A DNA stretch of 64,000 bases from Simmondsia chinensis (GCA_018398585.1 JAGTTD010000022.1:10579501-10643500); one strand, 5' to 3'. Shown: positions 45,690 to 57,187, numbered from the stretch's first letter. The notes: generated by a model not told the origin, from the sequence alone. A program made the numbers and translations.

Positions 45690-46643
45690 GCAGATAACAG
45701 GTATGACCAGAGATCCGCAGCTGCTAGTGTTGTAGTTGAAGATGAGAATGATGGTGATATACTGTCTGTGTCTGAATCTCTGTCCAGCTTTAGAGATAGT
45801 TGGATTTTGGATTCAGGTTGCTCCTATAATGTTTATCCCAATAAAGATTGGTTTTCCACGTACGAGTCAATTCAAGGTGGAGTTGCTTTGATGGGCAATG
45901 ATGCTACATGCAGAGTTTTGGGTATAGGAACAATTCGTGTTAAGATGTTCAATGGCACTATAAAGACTTTGAGCGATGTTCGTCACATTCCTGATTTGAA
46001 GAAGAATCTCATCTCTTCGGGTACTCTTAAGTCACATGGGTACAGGTACACAGCTGAAGATGGAGTTATAAAGATCGTTAAGGGTGCTTTAGTTGTGATT
46101 AAGGGCAGAAGGGTAGGAACATTGTATGAACTTGTTGGTTCCACAGTTGCAAGATCAGTTAAGATATCTTCATCCTCATTATTGACAGAACCGGGTATCA
46201 CAAAGTCAAGGCATTTGAGATTGGATCATTCAGGTGATAAAGGACTATCTAAGCACCGTAAAAGGGGCTCGTTGTGTAGTAAGTCTACAGGACTAAAATC
46301 TTGTGAATACGAGATTTATGTGAAGCAAAACGGACTTCGCTTTAAGCAATACCTGACAAGCAGAGATGTCACGTTTGATGAGTCCTCTTTGCTATCTCCA
46401 CAGAAGATGTCATCAGCTACTTGTGATTTAGGTCAGGTGAATAAGCAAGAGGGAATTCAATTTCAGTTAAGTAACACAGTTCAACAGCACATGGCTGTTT
46501 CAGAAGATGTGTCAAGAGCTATTTCAAAGAAGAAGAAAACTTGCATTGCTAATAACCTCTCAGATATGTTCACCTCAGTGCTACCTAGCAGAAAGTTCAA
46601 GCATCGCTCGGACTCGGTTAGGTTTTCTGTTTTGTTTAGATAA
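45690..46643 (+). pseudogene. Copia protease with fused pol relics, unit 2
   Basis: In the frame after the shift: DSWILDSGCSYNVYPNKDWF (protease active-site DSG), GGVALMGNDATCRVLGIGTI, LSDVRHIPDLKKNLISSGTL and the pre-integrase start HLRLDHSGDKGLSKH. Then the junction YVKQNGLRFKQYLTSRDVTF skips the integrase core, and the sequence ends KKKTCIANNLSDMFTSVLPS after skipping reverse transcriptase. A 291-codon frame (45768-46643) is uninterrupted, so protease could still be made if frameshifted from gag. The junctions match family A and unit 1. Confidence 0.88.
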
Positions 46644-46718
46644 CCCCGTGTGTGGGGTGTTTTGTGGAGTAAGTGGAGAAATTTTGCTTATATGTAAATT
46701 TGAGTCAAGGTGGAGGCT

Positions 46719-47366
46719 TGTTAGGAATACGCCTCAAATTTATGTAATTTAGTTATAAGTCTCGCCATGAGTAAGCAGATCGATCGGGGGAATGTCCGAT
46801 CGATCAGGTGCAACACTGGAGATGGGAGCAGCAGAGAAGGAGCCGATCGGTCAGGGTGCCGATGGATCGGGAAGGGCCGATCGATCGTGAGCCCAAACAC
46901 GTGTGACCTAATTCACTCAGTATAAATAGACTTTCACGGTTTCAGTTTGAGGTGATCCCATCAAAATTAAGACAGAGCCGCCATCATTGATTTGAGAGTA
47001 TTACGAGAGTTTATAGGAAGTGATTCAGTAATTCTACATAGATCTCGTTCAAAGGAAGTGTCGTCGTAATTCTTCCATTATTCATACTCAATAAAGATCT
47101 CCATCACCGCCCGTGGTTTTTCCTTTCTCGATTGAAGAAGGGTTTTCCACGTAAATCTCTGTGTTCTTCGTTTGTTCTCTTTTACCTCTTTTGATTACTT
47201 CTCTTGTGCGTTATAGTATTTTAATGGAATCCAGTTCTAGGGTGTTCTGCATTGAGGAGGTATTAATTTCCTAACAAATTGATATCCAAGTATATCAAGT
47301 TTGTTCAAGATTTTTCCTCACAAATTGGTATCATAGTATATCAGATTTATCCAGATTACCTCAACA
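46719..47366 (+). repeat. LTR 3 of the dimer
   Basis: 648 bp; ends at CTCAACA, immediately followed by the GATTT duplication and unrelated sequence. This fixes the LTR end 90 bp beyond the apparent CCTAACA terminus. Confidence 0.92.
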
Positions 47367-47371
47367 GATTT

Positions 47372-49000
47372 ATGTGAACTCAAAATCTCTCTAATACTTA
47401 TTCCAACTTTATAATTCAGGGGATGCCTCTCTTATAGGGGGGAAAGGTCTTCCACCATAAACAACTCCAACTTCGACTATAATCCACCATTTATTTCCAG
47501 TTACTATTACCATTTACTACCAGTTAACGCCCCTACTCCACTTACCAAAAACTCCCCGCTGCTACTTACAAGAACAGTTCAGAATTCACCCCCCTCCTGA
47601 ATTACATTTCAACTTCGTGACATCCTGTATGATAAAATGGTCCTTGTGCGACCAATTCAAGATATAGAAGTTAGAGAGGTGTCAACCAGAAAATGAAGAT
47701 GCTCAACTTGATTTCAGTAACAAATCTGAAAAATCTAACAAATGAGAACTCAAGAAGCAAAATTTTCTCTTCTTTTGTTTAATTTCAACGTTCAGCTTTT
47801 TTCAAAAACAAGAAAACCTTGTCTCCAGGACCAATTCTTGGTATCTAGAAAATCATAAACTGAAAACAAAAATGATACCAAACAAGCCCTAAAGTCTAGA
47901 GCGTCTCATTTCATAACACCACAACTCTTCTGTACTCGAGAGAAGCCACCATGCTAGGACGCCAAGGAATGAACATGTTACTTTTCTTTAAACAGTTAAT
48001 AATAATAAATGGGAGGAGATGAGCTTCGAACTGGGACACTTGTACTCGAATGAATATAGGTAGATCAAAAAATCAGGTTGTGCTACGAGGGGGGATTCCG
48101 AGCCCGGTCCTTACATTAGCACCCACTTCTTTTAAGTCTTCTACCTGTATCAAAGCAAAAGCAAACACGGACAGTGAAAACAGACTTCAACGAATGGAGA
48201 CTCATATAGAGTATTTCACAACTATGTACAGGCAAATTATTATTTAGTTATCTAACATTTCAATGAGTAAGGTACATGAAATTTGAAATTTTAATAACTT
48301 GGGTACTGCGTCGGAATCCACTGAGTTTTTTGGCAAAGTCTTAGCCAATTTTCACCAAAACATGCTAATGTGTTACTTGATTACGATAATATATGAGTTA
48401 TGTCATTGTTCCTAACAAAAACTTAGCGGATTGTAATAAAGATTCAACAGATTCTAATGGAAGACACACATATAATGTCTATATCATTTGTCATGTTAGC
48501 AATTCCCACAAAAATTTCATCAGATTCCGAAAGAGGATACCAAGAATCACGTTGCACATCAAGAAGTTCAAATGAAAATCCACCGAATTTTGGCATATGG
48601 TACCTAATTGATCAAAGCTCTAAACTTAGGGTACCAAAGTGATGTAAATTTTAAACCTTGTGATACATTATTGTATGTATAAAAATGTCACGATACCTAA
48701 CTAAATAAATGCTCAAACCTCAGGTACTTAAATCAGAAATTCCACATCTAAAATCACTATCAACTTGTCAAAGACAAGAAAGTTCATATTTGCTCGAAAT
48801 GTTCATTCATTAAAGGGGAAAGAAATCATCACCTATGCTTCATAAGAAGTGTACTTATTAAGATTGAAAGAACTTGTTTACTGAATACAATAAGAGAGAC
48901 GCAGGGAGTATAGAGTAGGAATTTGGGACAGAGCAGTGAAGTCCCTCATTTACGTGTGTGTGTTGCAAGTAGTTGCTGCCTTTTTCTGTAGCATCAGGAT
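47372..49000. other. No gene seen
   Basis: AT-rich DNA with only short frames that match nothing known to me. No bounded repeat was found. Confidence 0.45.
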
Positions 49001-49410
49001 CAAGGCTCGATTTACCAAGATTTGGCTCAAGTCAAGTTCAGCTTCGAACCCGAATTGTGAGCTTGATGGGAAGTCATGTTTAGACTTATTTACACCTGAA
49101 CTTGGCGCATCAAAGGTCCAAACTTGGCTTGTTTAGGAAACTTTGCTTTAGATCAGCTCATGTAAGTTCATTTAGGTCACAAAACAAGCCAAGCCAGAGC
49201 TTATCAAGACTCGACTCACCAAGATTGAGCTCGAGTAAAGCTCAGCACCACTTTTAGAGCTCAAATGTGGCTTGGGAGCTTGAAGAAAAGTCAAGTTGTT
49301 TAAACTTATTTAGGCTTAAACTTGGCTCATTGAGGCCCAAACTTGGCTCTTCATGTAATTTTGCTTTATATAGGCTTGTTTAAGTTCAATTGGGCTCATT
49401 TAAGAAATGA
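49001..49410. repeat. Degenerate duplication, about 204-bp period, GAGCTC-rich
   Basis: CAAGGCTCGATTTACCAAGA at 49001 and CAAGACTCGACTCACCAAGA at 49205 open two similar stretches with recurring AAACTTGGCT, AGCTCAAGT and TTTAGGCTT phrases. The style is like the subterminal zones of plant hAT MITEs such as the one at 63.4 kb, but I see no clean ends. Confidence 0.45.
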
Positions 49411-49739
49411 GCCACCCTTTTCAGCCGAGTAACAATTTGATTTACATCCTAGGTAAGACAGTGGTATCAAAGCAATGCATTTAATTAGACGGTTCAACCT
49501 GATCAGGAGCCATCTTGGTGAAATCGAACACCATCCAGCTAACAAACTCCAACTTATCAAGGCTAACAAACTCTAACAACTCTAACTTTCTGCAACTAAT
49601 TACAACAAATGACAGATAAGCAACAACCAACTAAAATAATTAACTACATAACATTGTGATATTTCACATCTTTAATACGCCCTCTCAGGTGGGTGTGAAG
49701 AGATTCCACACACCCAACTTGCTTAGGAATGTGAAAAAC

Positions 49740-51612
49740 AAAGTTGTAGCAAAAAGCTCGGTAAGTAAATCCATGACCTGATGAGCAGCAGGATCATAGA
49801 AGACATTGAGCTTTCATTCTTGAGTTTTGTCACAGACAATATGACAATCAGCTTCTAAATGTTTTGTGCGTTCATGAAACACAGGATCTTGAGCTATATG
49901 AGCGGCGGCCATGTTTTCACAAAAAAAGGAGCACTAGTTGAGCATGATTAACCCTGAAATCTAAAAGCAAATGACGCAACCAAGTAAGTTCACACCTAGC
50001 CCCAGCCATGCTTTGATATTCCACCTCAGTCAAAGATCAGGAGAACATACTCTTTAATCTCCAAAAAATCAGTGAATCTCCCAGGAAAATAGCATAAACC
50101 GAGACTGATCTATAAGTAGAACAACTCGCCCAATCGGCATTAGAAAAACCTTTAAGATGTAGTACAGACTCCACAGAGTAGAACACACCTTATCCCAAAG
50201 CCCCTTTGATACATTGCAGTATTCAAATGGCTGCTTGATAATGAGGCTGTTGTGATTGTGCAAGAAATTGACTTAGCTTATTGACAGCGAAATTGATGTC
50301 TGGTCTCGTAAGAGTAAGATACAAGAGCTCTCCAACCAATCGTCGATATAGCATGGTATCACCAAGCACATCACACTCATATCTACTACATTTGACATAT
50401 TGATCGAATAATTTCAAGTCCAAGGAAGTACTTCAAACTTCCAAGATCCCTGAGTTTGAAGTGATTCTAAAAATCAGTTTTTAATCAACAGCTTGCACAG
50501 CATTGCTTGTGATGATTATGTTATCCACGTATACTAAGATGGCAACAAAAGAAGCTCCTTGTTGATTGTGAAAAGCCTATGGTGGCTTTTAGATTGAACA
50601 AAACCCAGTGAGAGCATAGCAGCTGAAAATTTTGCAGAACATCAAAGGCTCGCTTGTTTGAGATCATAAAAGCTCTTATCTAACTTACATACAAGGCTTT
50701 GCTTCACCGGTGGCAAATCCATGTAGACTTTTTCATCTAAATCTCAATGAATGAAAGCATTATTCACATCTAACTGATGTACATGCCACCCTTTATTGCA
50801 GCCAATGCCAACAAGAAGCAAATTGTGGTCAAGTTTTGCAATGGTAAGAAGGTTTCTATGAAATCGACACCCCCCTACTGGGTGGACCCTTCTGCAACAA
50901 GACGTATTTTATGTCTTTCAAGTGTACGATCTGATTTCAATTTTACATGATACACCAACTTGCATCTTTTTGATTTCTTTCTTGAAGGTAATGGCATAAT
51001 GGTCCATGTATGGATGTCGTGAAAGGGCCTGAATCTCTACAGACATCCCTTCTCTACAAAGTGAGTGTTTCACTGCCTCTTGGTAGGAGGACAGTTCATC
51101 AAGAGATATGTTGAGCTATATTTTTGGTGTTATTATATGTTGAGCTATATTTTTGGTGTTATTATCATATGAAAAACACTATTCGATGCATCAAGTGACC
51201 GAGGGTACTGTTGTTTCTATTTTTTATAGGGGACTTTACCAGATAGCAAAGAGCAATGATAATATGACAAGTATGATGGTTTCTTGAGTGATACGGTAGA
51301 CTTACGAACATCAAAATTAGATTGCACGAGGGAAAAGGGAACAGAAGTAGGTGATCTTTAATTTTGTGGTTCATAGGGATTCGATGAGTCCCTGAGCTGT
51401 GCAGAGACTGGTGGGGATATGTGTTACTGAGGAAACGTGTTATTATGCTGCGTGTTGTTCTCATTCTTTGGAACAAATGAAGACGACACAAGCTATACAG
51501 ACGATGAAGGTAAAATATCAATTGAATGTTCATCCCCAGATACAGGTTTGGATGTGACAAATGGAGAAAAGGATCAATATTTGTATCTTGTAGATTTGTT
51601 TCCTTGAAAGGA
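49740..51612 (-). pseudogene. Copia integrase end, reverse transcriptase and RNase H
   Basis: Minus-strand translation continues from the far side of the nested element with FPFKETNLQDTNIDPFLHLS, then poor reverse transcriptase sequence. Better blocks are MLYRRLVGELLYLTLTRPDI with NFAVNKLSQFLAQSQQPHYQ (50223-50360) and the RNase H end [20 protein letters not shown] followed by [10 protein letters not shown] (49800-49930). Stops and shifts are frequent. Confidence 0.82.
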
Positions 51613-51617
51613 AAAAT

Positions 51618-52086
51618 TGTTATGCTCGGGATTGAATCTCAAGTCATAACCTAAGATTGATGAAGATAGATGAGAGTTTAGATGAGAAGAGAAGTGAATT
51701 GAGATGAGAAATTAGAGAAAGTTAGATGAGAAGTAGAGAGAGTCAGATGAGAGAGAGAGATTGATTTCAAATTGAGATATTTTAATATTTGATTATCATT
51801 GAAAAATGATCGATTATTACACTTGAACTACTAATTATAATCAAACTAATACATTGAACCAAGACAAGCCTAGCAATCGACTTAACTAGAAAATATCTAA
51901 TTCAAACTAAAATATCTAACCAACAACCAACCAAGCCATACAAGACCCTCATGCCATACGTGCTGTTGCTGCTAGCATTTCTAATATGCTACATATACTA
52001 TACTAATGACATATACTTCCATATACTAAACTATTGGTTTATTCTAATTACAATCTTCTCAAGCCTCATCTATAGGAATCATAACA
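51618..52086 (-). repeat. 3' LTR of the non-autonomous element
   Basis: Minus-strand TGTTATGATTCC...GAGCATAACA. Rich in GATGAGA-type purine repeats (51650-51760). Equal in length to the 5' LTR and nearly identical. Confidence 0.92.
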
Positions 52087-52283
52087 TTACTCCCCCCTTA
52101 AGAGATTCTTGTCCTCAAGAATCAAGAAGAGAGTTGAGGCTTTGAAGAACACTAATTGATGTAGGAATTGAAGTTGATGGTGATGAACTTCGCTTAAGTT
52201 GCAACTGAAGAGAACTTCTGAAGCAACTTCAGTCCCAATGCGAATATCTGTTAGCCGTGAGTAATGCAGGAAGTCTCCCAACA

Positions 52284-53231
52284 TCATGCCAAATCAGCCA
52301 ACTCCAACACAACAATCCCACAGATGAGCTGCTTCTGAACTCTACTAAGATATCTTGTGTCTGATTTGGAGTATACTTCAGGAGGTCTGCCATTACCAAA
52401 CCACAGCAGCCACATTCTGACTCCAATCATCCCACATAAGGGCCTCTTACACAGCAGCTGTAACCCCCAAACGTTAGTCTGCACCCTGAGTTTCAATTGC
52501 TTACTTGTTCCCACGCAAAACCAGGTTGCTCTTTGGTGTCCAATTGCAGCCTTCAGTTCCAAATAAACTCCAGAGCTGTCAATTGAATTACCATCTGTGA
52601 ACTGCTGCATTGGATGTCTATCTTTCCCCCACACATTTAATCCATCTTTACCAGGATCAAAGGGTATCAATCTTGCTGGACCTACTGTAGAATTGAACGT
52701 ATAAGTGCACTTGGATTGAACCTTCCCATCAGACACTCGTGACCACTCCTGAGCGTGCTGTACAGAGGCAAACTTCACTGCTGGAGCTCGTTTCTGTAAC
52801 CTTTCAGCTTGTTGACATTCAGATTTATCCATTCTCAATAAAAGATCACACTCTTGTTGCACTAAAGACTCTGTGGTTCCTTCCTCCTCATAACACGTCA
52901 AATACTCTACTTGAGAGTTCTTTTGCATCATTTCATCGAACACAAGAGAGTGTACCACTTCAGGACATGGAAGGTGAGATACCTCTTTTGGAATTTGTTC
53001 AATGTCCCTATGTAATACTTCCCCTTGAGGACTTGCTTCTCCTTGAGGAAGTTGAACATCAAGTGGTTCCTGTAAGCCATTTTTCTCCAGATGCTTTGGT
53101 TGGAAAATCCGATCCAATCTTTCCTCCAAGGAATGTTCCCATTCTTTCATTCTCTGATCCCTTTTCTCCTCTAAAGAACGAAATATTGCTGCAAATCTCT
53201 GATTCCTTTCCTCCTCTAAAGAACGAAACAT
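52284..53231 (-). CDS. Unrecognised 315-aa ORF in the non-autonomous element
   Basis: Uninterrupted for 315 codons. The N-terminal 45 residues are a doubled, highly charged heptad-like unit (MFRSLEEERNQRF, then FRSLEEKRDQRMKEWEHSLE), predicted coiled coil. A Glu/Gln-rich middle leads to a block with VKFASVQHAQEWSRVSDGKV, LIPFDPGKDGLNVWGKDRHP and WLLWFGNGRPPEVY. No retroviral motif, zinc knuckle or protease is visible, and I do not recognise the family. It sits where gag-pol should be. The open length inside an otherwise degenerate region suggests recent function or recent insertion. It could be a degenerate gag replacement or captured host sequence. Confidence 0.5.
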   Translation of the reverse strand: MFRSLEEERNQRFAAIFRSLEEKRDQRMKEWEHSLEERLDRIFQPKHLEKNGLQEPLDVQLPQGEASPQGEVLHRDIEQIPKEVSHLPCPEVVHSLVFDEMMQKNSQVEYLTCYEEEGTTESLVQQECDLLLRMDKSECQQAERLQKRAPAVKFASVQHAQEWSRVSDGKVQSKCTYTFNSTVGPARLIPFDPGKDGLNVWGKDRHPMQQFTDGNSIDSSGVYLELKAAIGHQRATWFCVGTSKQLKLRVQTNVWGLQLLCKRPLCGMIGVRMWLLWFGNGRPPEVYSKSDTRYLSRVQKQLICGIVVLELADLA

Positions 53232-53332
53232 TGCTACAACCCGCTCTTCAAACTGAATAATATTGATTTAAATTCTGAATGTGTTGTGTAACAAAACGCA
53301 AAGTAGAACATTGCATACAACTAATAGTAGCG

Positions 53333-53842
53333 TCAGCTTCCGAAGTAACAGCTGGTTGTTCTTTTTTTTGGCAACCGTGCCTCTCCACTTTCTTGTCCTA
53401 AAGCTAAACTTGTACCTTGGTTGCAAGACTTGTAACCTTTCTTGGCCCTCTTGATTCTTCTTTGGATCCAAGAACTTGCTTCAAGCCTATCAATGGATAC
53501 CAACAACACCTTAGGTTGCTTCAATCCCAACCTTTTGCACTCATATAACCTTTCAAGGATTTCCTCATTTGATCTAAGTTGTAAAAACTCCAGAGCACTT
53601 CCTTCATATACAACGATTGGTCTCTCCTTTGCTCTAATCATCTTGCTTGAATAACATTTTTTTCGATTTAAGCGAATGATCAGCTTAATTTCTTTGTTAA
53701 GCTGAGATGCGAACTTAACTGTCAACTTCCTTACGCTCAGAATTGTAACTTGCACTGGTGATTCGATTACATCACTGAAATTTAGTTCCGTAACTTGTTC
53801 CTTTGGATGTGTCACTGCCAATTTTGACTGGAATAGAATCAA
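53333..53842 (-). CDS. Unrecognised 169-aa ORF in the non-autonomous element
   Basis: Open from the ATG at 53842 (MILFQSKLAVTHPKEQV) to 53333. Blocks include VQVTILSVRKLTVKFASQLN, KEIKLIIRLNRKKCY, EILERLYECKRLGLKQPKVL and a basic stretch WIQRRIKRAKKG. No known domain is recognised. It precedes the 315-aa frame by about 100 bp in the same strand but a different frame, so the two could be parts of one broken protein or two proteins. Confidence 0.45.
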   Translation of the reverse strand: MILFQSKLAVTHPKEQVTELNFSDVIESPVQVTILSVRKLTVKFASQLNKEIKLIIRLNRKKCYSSKMIRAKERPIVVYEGSALEFLQLRSNEEILERLYECKRLGLKQPKVLLVSIDRLEASSWIQRRIKRAKKGYKSCNQGTSLALGQESGEARLPKKRTTSCYFGS

Positions 53843-54439
53843 CTCAAATCATCAGCTCAATTGTAACCACCGAATCAATTATAATGCAACTGAAATGGCA
53901 GATGCAACTCAATCTGAAATGATTCAGCTCTGAATTGAATCAATGAGCTCAACCTAAGCTTGGCTCAGCTTGTACTGCAGTATTAGACCAAATCTGAAAC
54001 TGGTGCACAATTTACTCTATCAATTTTAGCAAAACAGAACCTGATTCCCGCAGAACAAGAATTAATCGCAGCTGAACCTTCACCAAAAACTACGAACTAC
54101 AGTAAATCTCAAACAAACTTATAGCAGCACCTAGATCTTCAACTAAATGAGCAGAACTGCAAGGCTTCGTACTGAAATTGATCAAATTGATCTTGTAGTT
54201 GTTCTTGCACTTTGAACGACTGGAATAAACTAAAATTCAGCACCAAAACCCGATTTTTTTGTTGATCAATTGCAGCTAGCACCAAGGTTTGACACAATAC
54301 AAACTCAATCTAGTTGAATTGATTCAACTAAATCAAATGTAAAGCATCTAAAGTTACTTGCGCAGCAACAACAAATCTGATTTCAAATTTTTCTTGATTA
54401 AGAGCTCGATTGGAAGCCACACCTGGCTCTGATACCAAA

Positions 54440-54908
54440 TGTTATGCTCGGGATTGAATCTCAAGTCATAACTTAAGATTGATAAAGATAGATGAGAGTT
54501 TAGATGAGAAGAGAAGTGAATTAAGATGAGAAATTAGAGAAAGTTAGATGAGAAGTAGAGAGAGTTAGATAAGAGAGAGAGATTGATCTCAAATTGAGAT
54601 ATTTTGATATTTGATTATCATTGAAAAATGATTGATTATTACACTTGAACTACTACTTATAATCAAACTAATACATTGAACCAAGACAAGCCTAGCAATC
54701 GACTTAACTAGAAAATATCTAATTCAAACTAAAATATCTAACCAACAACCAGCCAAGCCATACAAGACACTCATGCCGTACGTGTTGTTGCTGCTAGCAT
54801 TTCTAATATGCTACATATACTAAACTAATGACATATACTTCCATATACTAAACTAACGGTTTATTCTAATTACAATCTTCTCAAGCCTCATCTATAGGAA
54901 TCATAACA
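54440..54908 (-). repeat. 5' LTR of the non-autonomous element
   Basis: 469 bp, followed on the minus strand by the PBS TTTGGTATCAGAGCC. Flanked by AAAAT. Confidence 0.92.
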
Positions 54909-54913
54909 AAAAT

Positions 54914-57000
54914 GTCTTCATAGAATATAACATCTTGAAACAAAAAAATGTGTTCCTCTCAAGATCATGAAGTCTATATCCTTTCGTGCCAAAAGGATAG
55001 CCCATAAATACAGATGGTTTACCACAAGGGGAGACCTAATGGCATTTGGGTTTTAAGTGTGGGAGCAAACACTAGGCAACCAAGCACTTTAAGGTGTGTG
55101 TAATCTGGTTTCTTGCCAGTGGAAACTTCTAATGATAATAATAGTGTTGCTAATCCGTTGATTAGATGAGCTGCAACAAGCACACACTCACCCCACAAGG
55201 TTAATGGCACATGAGATTGGAATTTCATGGCTCATGCAGTGTTTAGGAGGTGTTGATGTTCCTCTCAACTACAGAATTTTCTTGAGCTGTACCATTACAA
55301 GATATTTGATGGAGAGTCCCTTTGGAATGATAAAATCATTTAGGTCAAATTCCTTCCATTCTAACTTCTTGAGCATTAAATATTGTGGCTTGAAATTGTG
55401 CTTATAGAACTACAGAATGAACAGACCAACTCCTGATTTTTCTTTCATTAAGTATATCCAAGTAACCCTTGAGCAATCAGCGGCAATTGTAAAGAAGTAT
55501 CCTTGACCATTGAATGTCTCAACATGAAAAGATCCCTAAATATCACATTGAATGATGTCAAAACGGTGAGGGAACAAATGATTATTAGACACAAAAGGCA
55601 AATGCTTTTGTTAAGCTAAATGACAAACACGACAAGGAGAACACTCTTCATTTTTCTCTGGTTCAAGAAGAATAGATGTTGAACAGAGCATCTATAATTT
55701 CACAACAGCGGGATGCCCCATCCTGCAGTGCCAAAGATTGTAATTGGGTTTGGTTGATATACCAAACATTGTACTTGCATGGCATTGTAGTCGCTTTTGG
55801 TGGAAGCTTCAGCAGGTACAGGTCGCCTACCCTCTCACCCACTCCAATCATACTCGATTGTGTGAGGCCTTGGATGTGGCAACAAGTAGAAGAAATGAGA
55901 AATGCAGTTCATACCATCAATGAGTTTGGGAATGGATAGAAGATTGAAACAAAACTGAGGTGCATATAGCACATCACGCAGCACTAAGTCGTGAGTTAGT
56001 TTGACAAGACCTTTGTGTGTAATGCTGACATTATCTCAAATAGGTAATTGTACTGAGCAATTTAAGCATGGTTCACTGCTATAACTGCTATTAAAGAAGG
56101 ATTTATCTCTCTCCATAGATACAATGTGTTGCACCTGAATCTATTATCCAGATGCTTGATGATGCATAAATGGGATTCAAAACATTCAGATGGAAATCAA
56201 AGAGCACGATGTTGCTATACCTAACAGGTCTGTGTTTGGGGGATAAGAGATGGAAAATGCAGTCTTATCCTCCCTCAATTTCAAAGAGGTGACCGCAAAA
56301 GATCTAGCAGCCAAACAACCACTGGGATATGTCAATAGCTGCTGACATTGTACCTTAGTCAAGATCCTCCCCTTCTCCTTTAGAATCCGCCACATTCTGC
56401 TCTACAGCGACTTGATTCACAACAGAAGGCTGAGATCGAGCACAGTTCTGAGAAATTTGGGCAGACCCTTGCTAAGATTTCCCTTTACTTTTATATCCAA
56501 GAGGATAACCATGTAATTTGTAACACTTTTCTATCACATGTCCTAGCATATTGCAGTGCATGCAAAGGTCTTTCAAGTTGTCTAGACTTGGAGAAGTTCC
56601 GATTATCGTTGCCTTTAAAGGCCATGGCCATCCTATCTGTGAGTACTAGCAGGAGCAGCATTCAACACTGTGGCGGCCTTTTGCTTTTCTTCTTGTATGA
56701 TTTTGGCAAATACGACATTTATACTTGAAAGTGGAAGTGATAAAAATAAGACTCTATAACGAATAGGAGGGAAGTAATCATCTAAGCCCATCAGAAAAAT
56801 GCAGTATGTATTGTTTCTGCCCGCTCTCAAAGTGAATCTTAGCTATTTCACAGCTAAATGCCTTCATTGTCTACAATTACACAAAGGTGCAGGAACAGGA
56901 CCGCACAATTCCTCCCAAATAATCATCATCTGACCGAAGTAGGTGATAACATCTAACTTTCCTCGCTTGAAATTAGACATTACTTTCACAATTCATAAAT
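54914..57000 (-). pseudogene. Copia gag, protease and integrase, first part
   Basis: In minus-strand order: gag FLMGLDDYFPPIRYRVLFL and IIQEEKQKA (56830-56633); zinc knuckle LCMHCNMLGHVIEKCYKLHG (about 56575-56515); protease WIIDSGATHCI near 56140; pre-integrase MIGVGERVGDLYLLKLP (55851); integrase LTLWGECVLVAAHLIN, KKPDYTHLKVLGCLVF (55228-55060) and FMGYPFGTKGYRLHDLERNT up to the nested element. Reading resumes on its other side. Several stops and shifts. Confidence 0.85.
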
Positions 57001-57187
57001 ATTTGGACCATTTCTCCGTGAAAAACGTTCCCTAACATTATTCCACACTTCTTTTGAAGTGTTGCTGTAAATGATCATTACCTCTGTCAATAAAATTGGA
57101 ATTCTTGGTGAATACAAAGGGATAAGTAGGAACAAACTAAAATAATTAACTACATACAAACAATGTGGTATTTACATCTTTAATAGG

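Larger units (their letters stand above)
41779..47366 (+). mobile_element. Tandem dimer of a gag/protease-only Copia element (family B)
   Basis: Structure LTR-unit-LTR-unit-LTR, with LTRs at 41779-42427, 44244-44897 and 46719-47366, and the exact 5-bp duplication GATTT only at the outer ends (41774-41778 and 47367-47371). Each 1.82-kb internal unit begins with the PBS ATTGGTATCAGAGCCC and encodes gag, zinc knuckle, protease and the same fused pol relics as family A. LTRs are homologous to family A LTRs but longer by a second PBS-bearing repeat. A shared one-base deletion after the zinc knuckle in both units marks family B. Confidence 0.92.
51618..54908 (-). mobile_element. Non-autonomous chromovirus-like LTR element with unfamiliar ORFs
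   Basis: Two 469-bp LTRs (51618-52086 and 54440-54908) and an exact AAAAT duplication (51613-51617 and 54909-54913). On the minus strand the PBS TTTGGTATCAGAGCCAG abuts the 5' LTR (54423-54439). The polypurine tract TAAGGGGGGAGTAA abuts the 3' LTR (52087-52100) and is preceded by LILEDKNLLRG, the last residues of a chromovirus polyprotein (LEDK-type). Nothing else of gag or pol remains in 2.35 kb. Two unfamiliar reading frames fill the space. It is inserted in the integrase of the Copia element and must use proteins of another chromovirus, such as a relative of the one at 35-41 kb. Confidence 0.9.
49470..57187 (-). mobile_element. Decayed Copia element, split by a nested element
   Basis: Read on the minus strand: a short relic of the 5' LTR (57105-57187), gag with zinc knuckle, protease, pre-integrase, integrase, then an insertion (51618-54908), then the rest of integrase, reverse transcriptase, RNase H, a polypurine tract (minus CCTGAGAGGGCG, about 49682-49693) and the 3' LTR to about 49470. 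LTR relics on both sides start TATTAAAGATGT. The left limit is approximate because the 5' LTR is too short to define it. Confidence 0.82.

Noticed and set aside
49451..49463. Plus-strand PBS (TGGTATCAAAGC) of another LTR element
   Set aside because: One-mismatch match only, with no LTR to its left and no gag after it; the surrounding coding sequence is on the minus strand.
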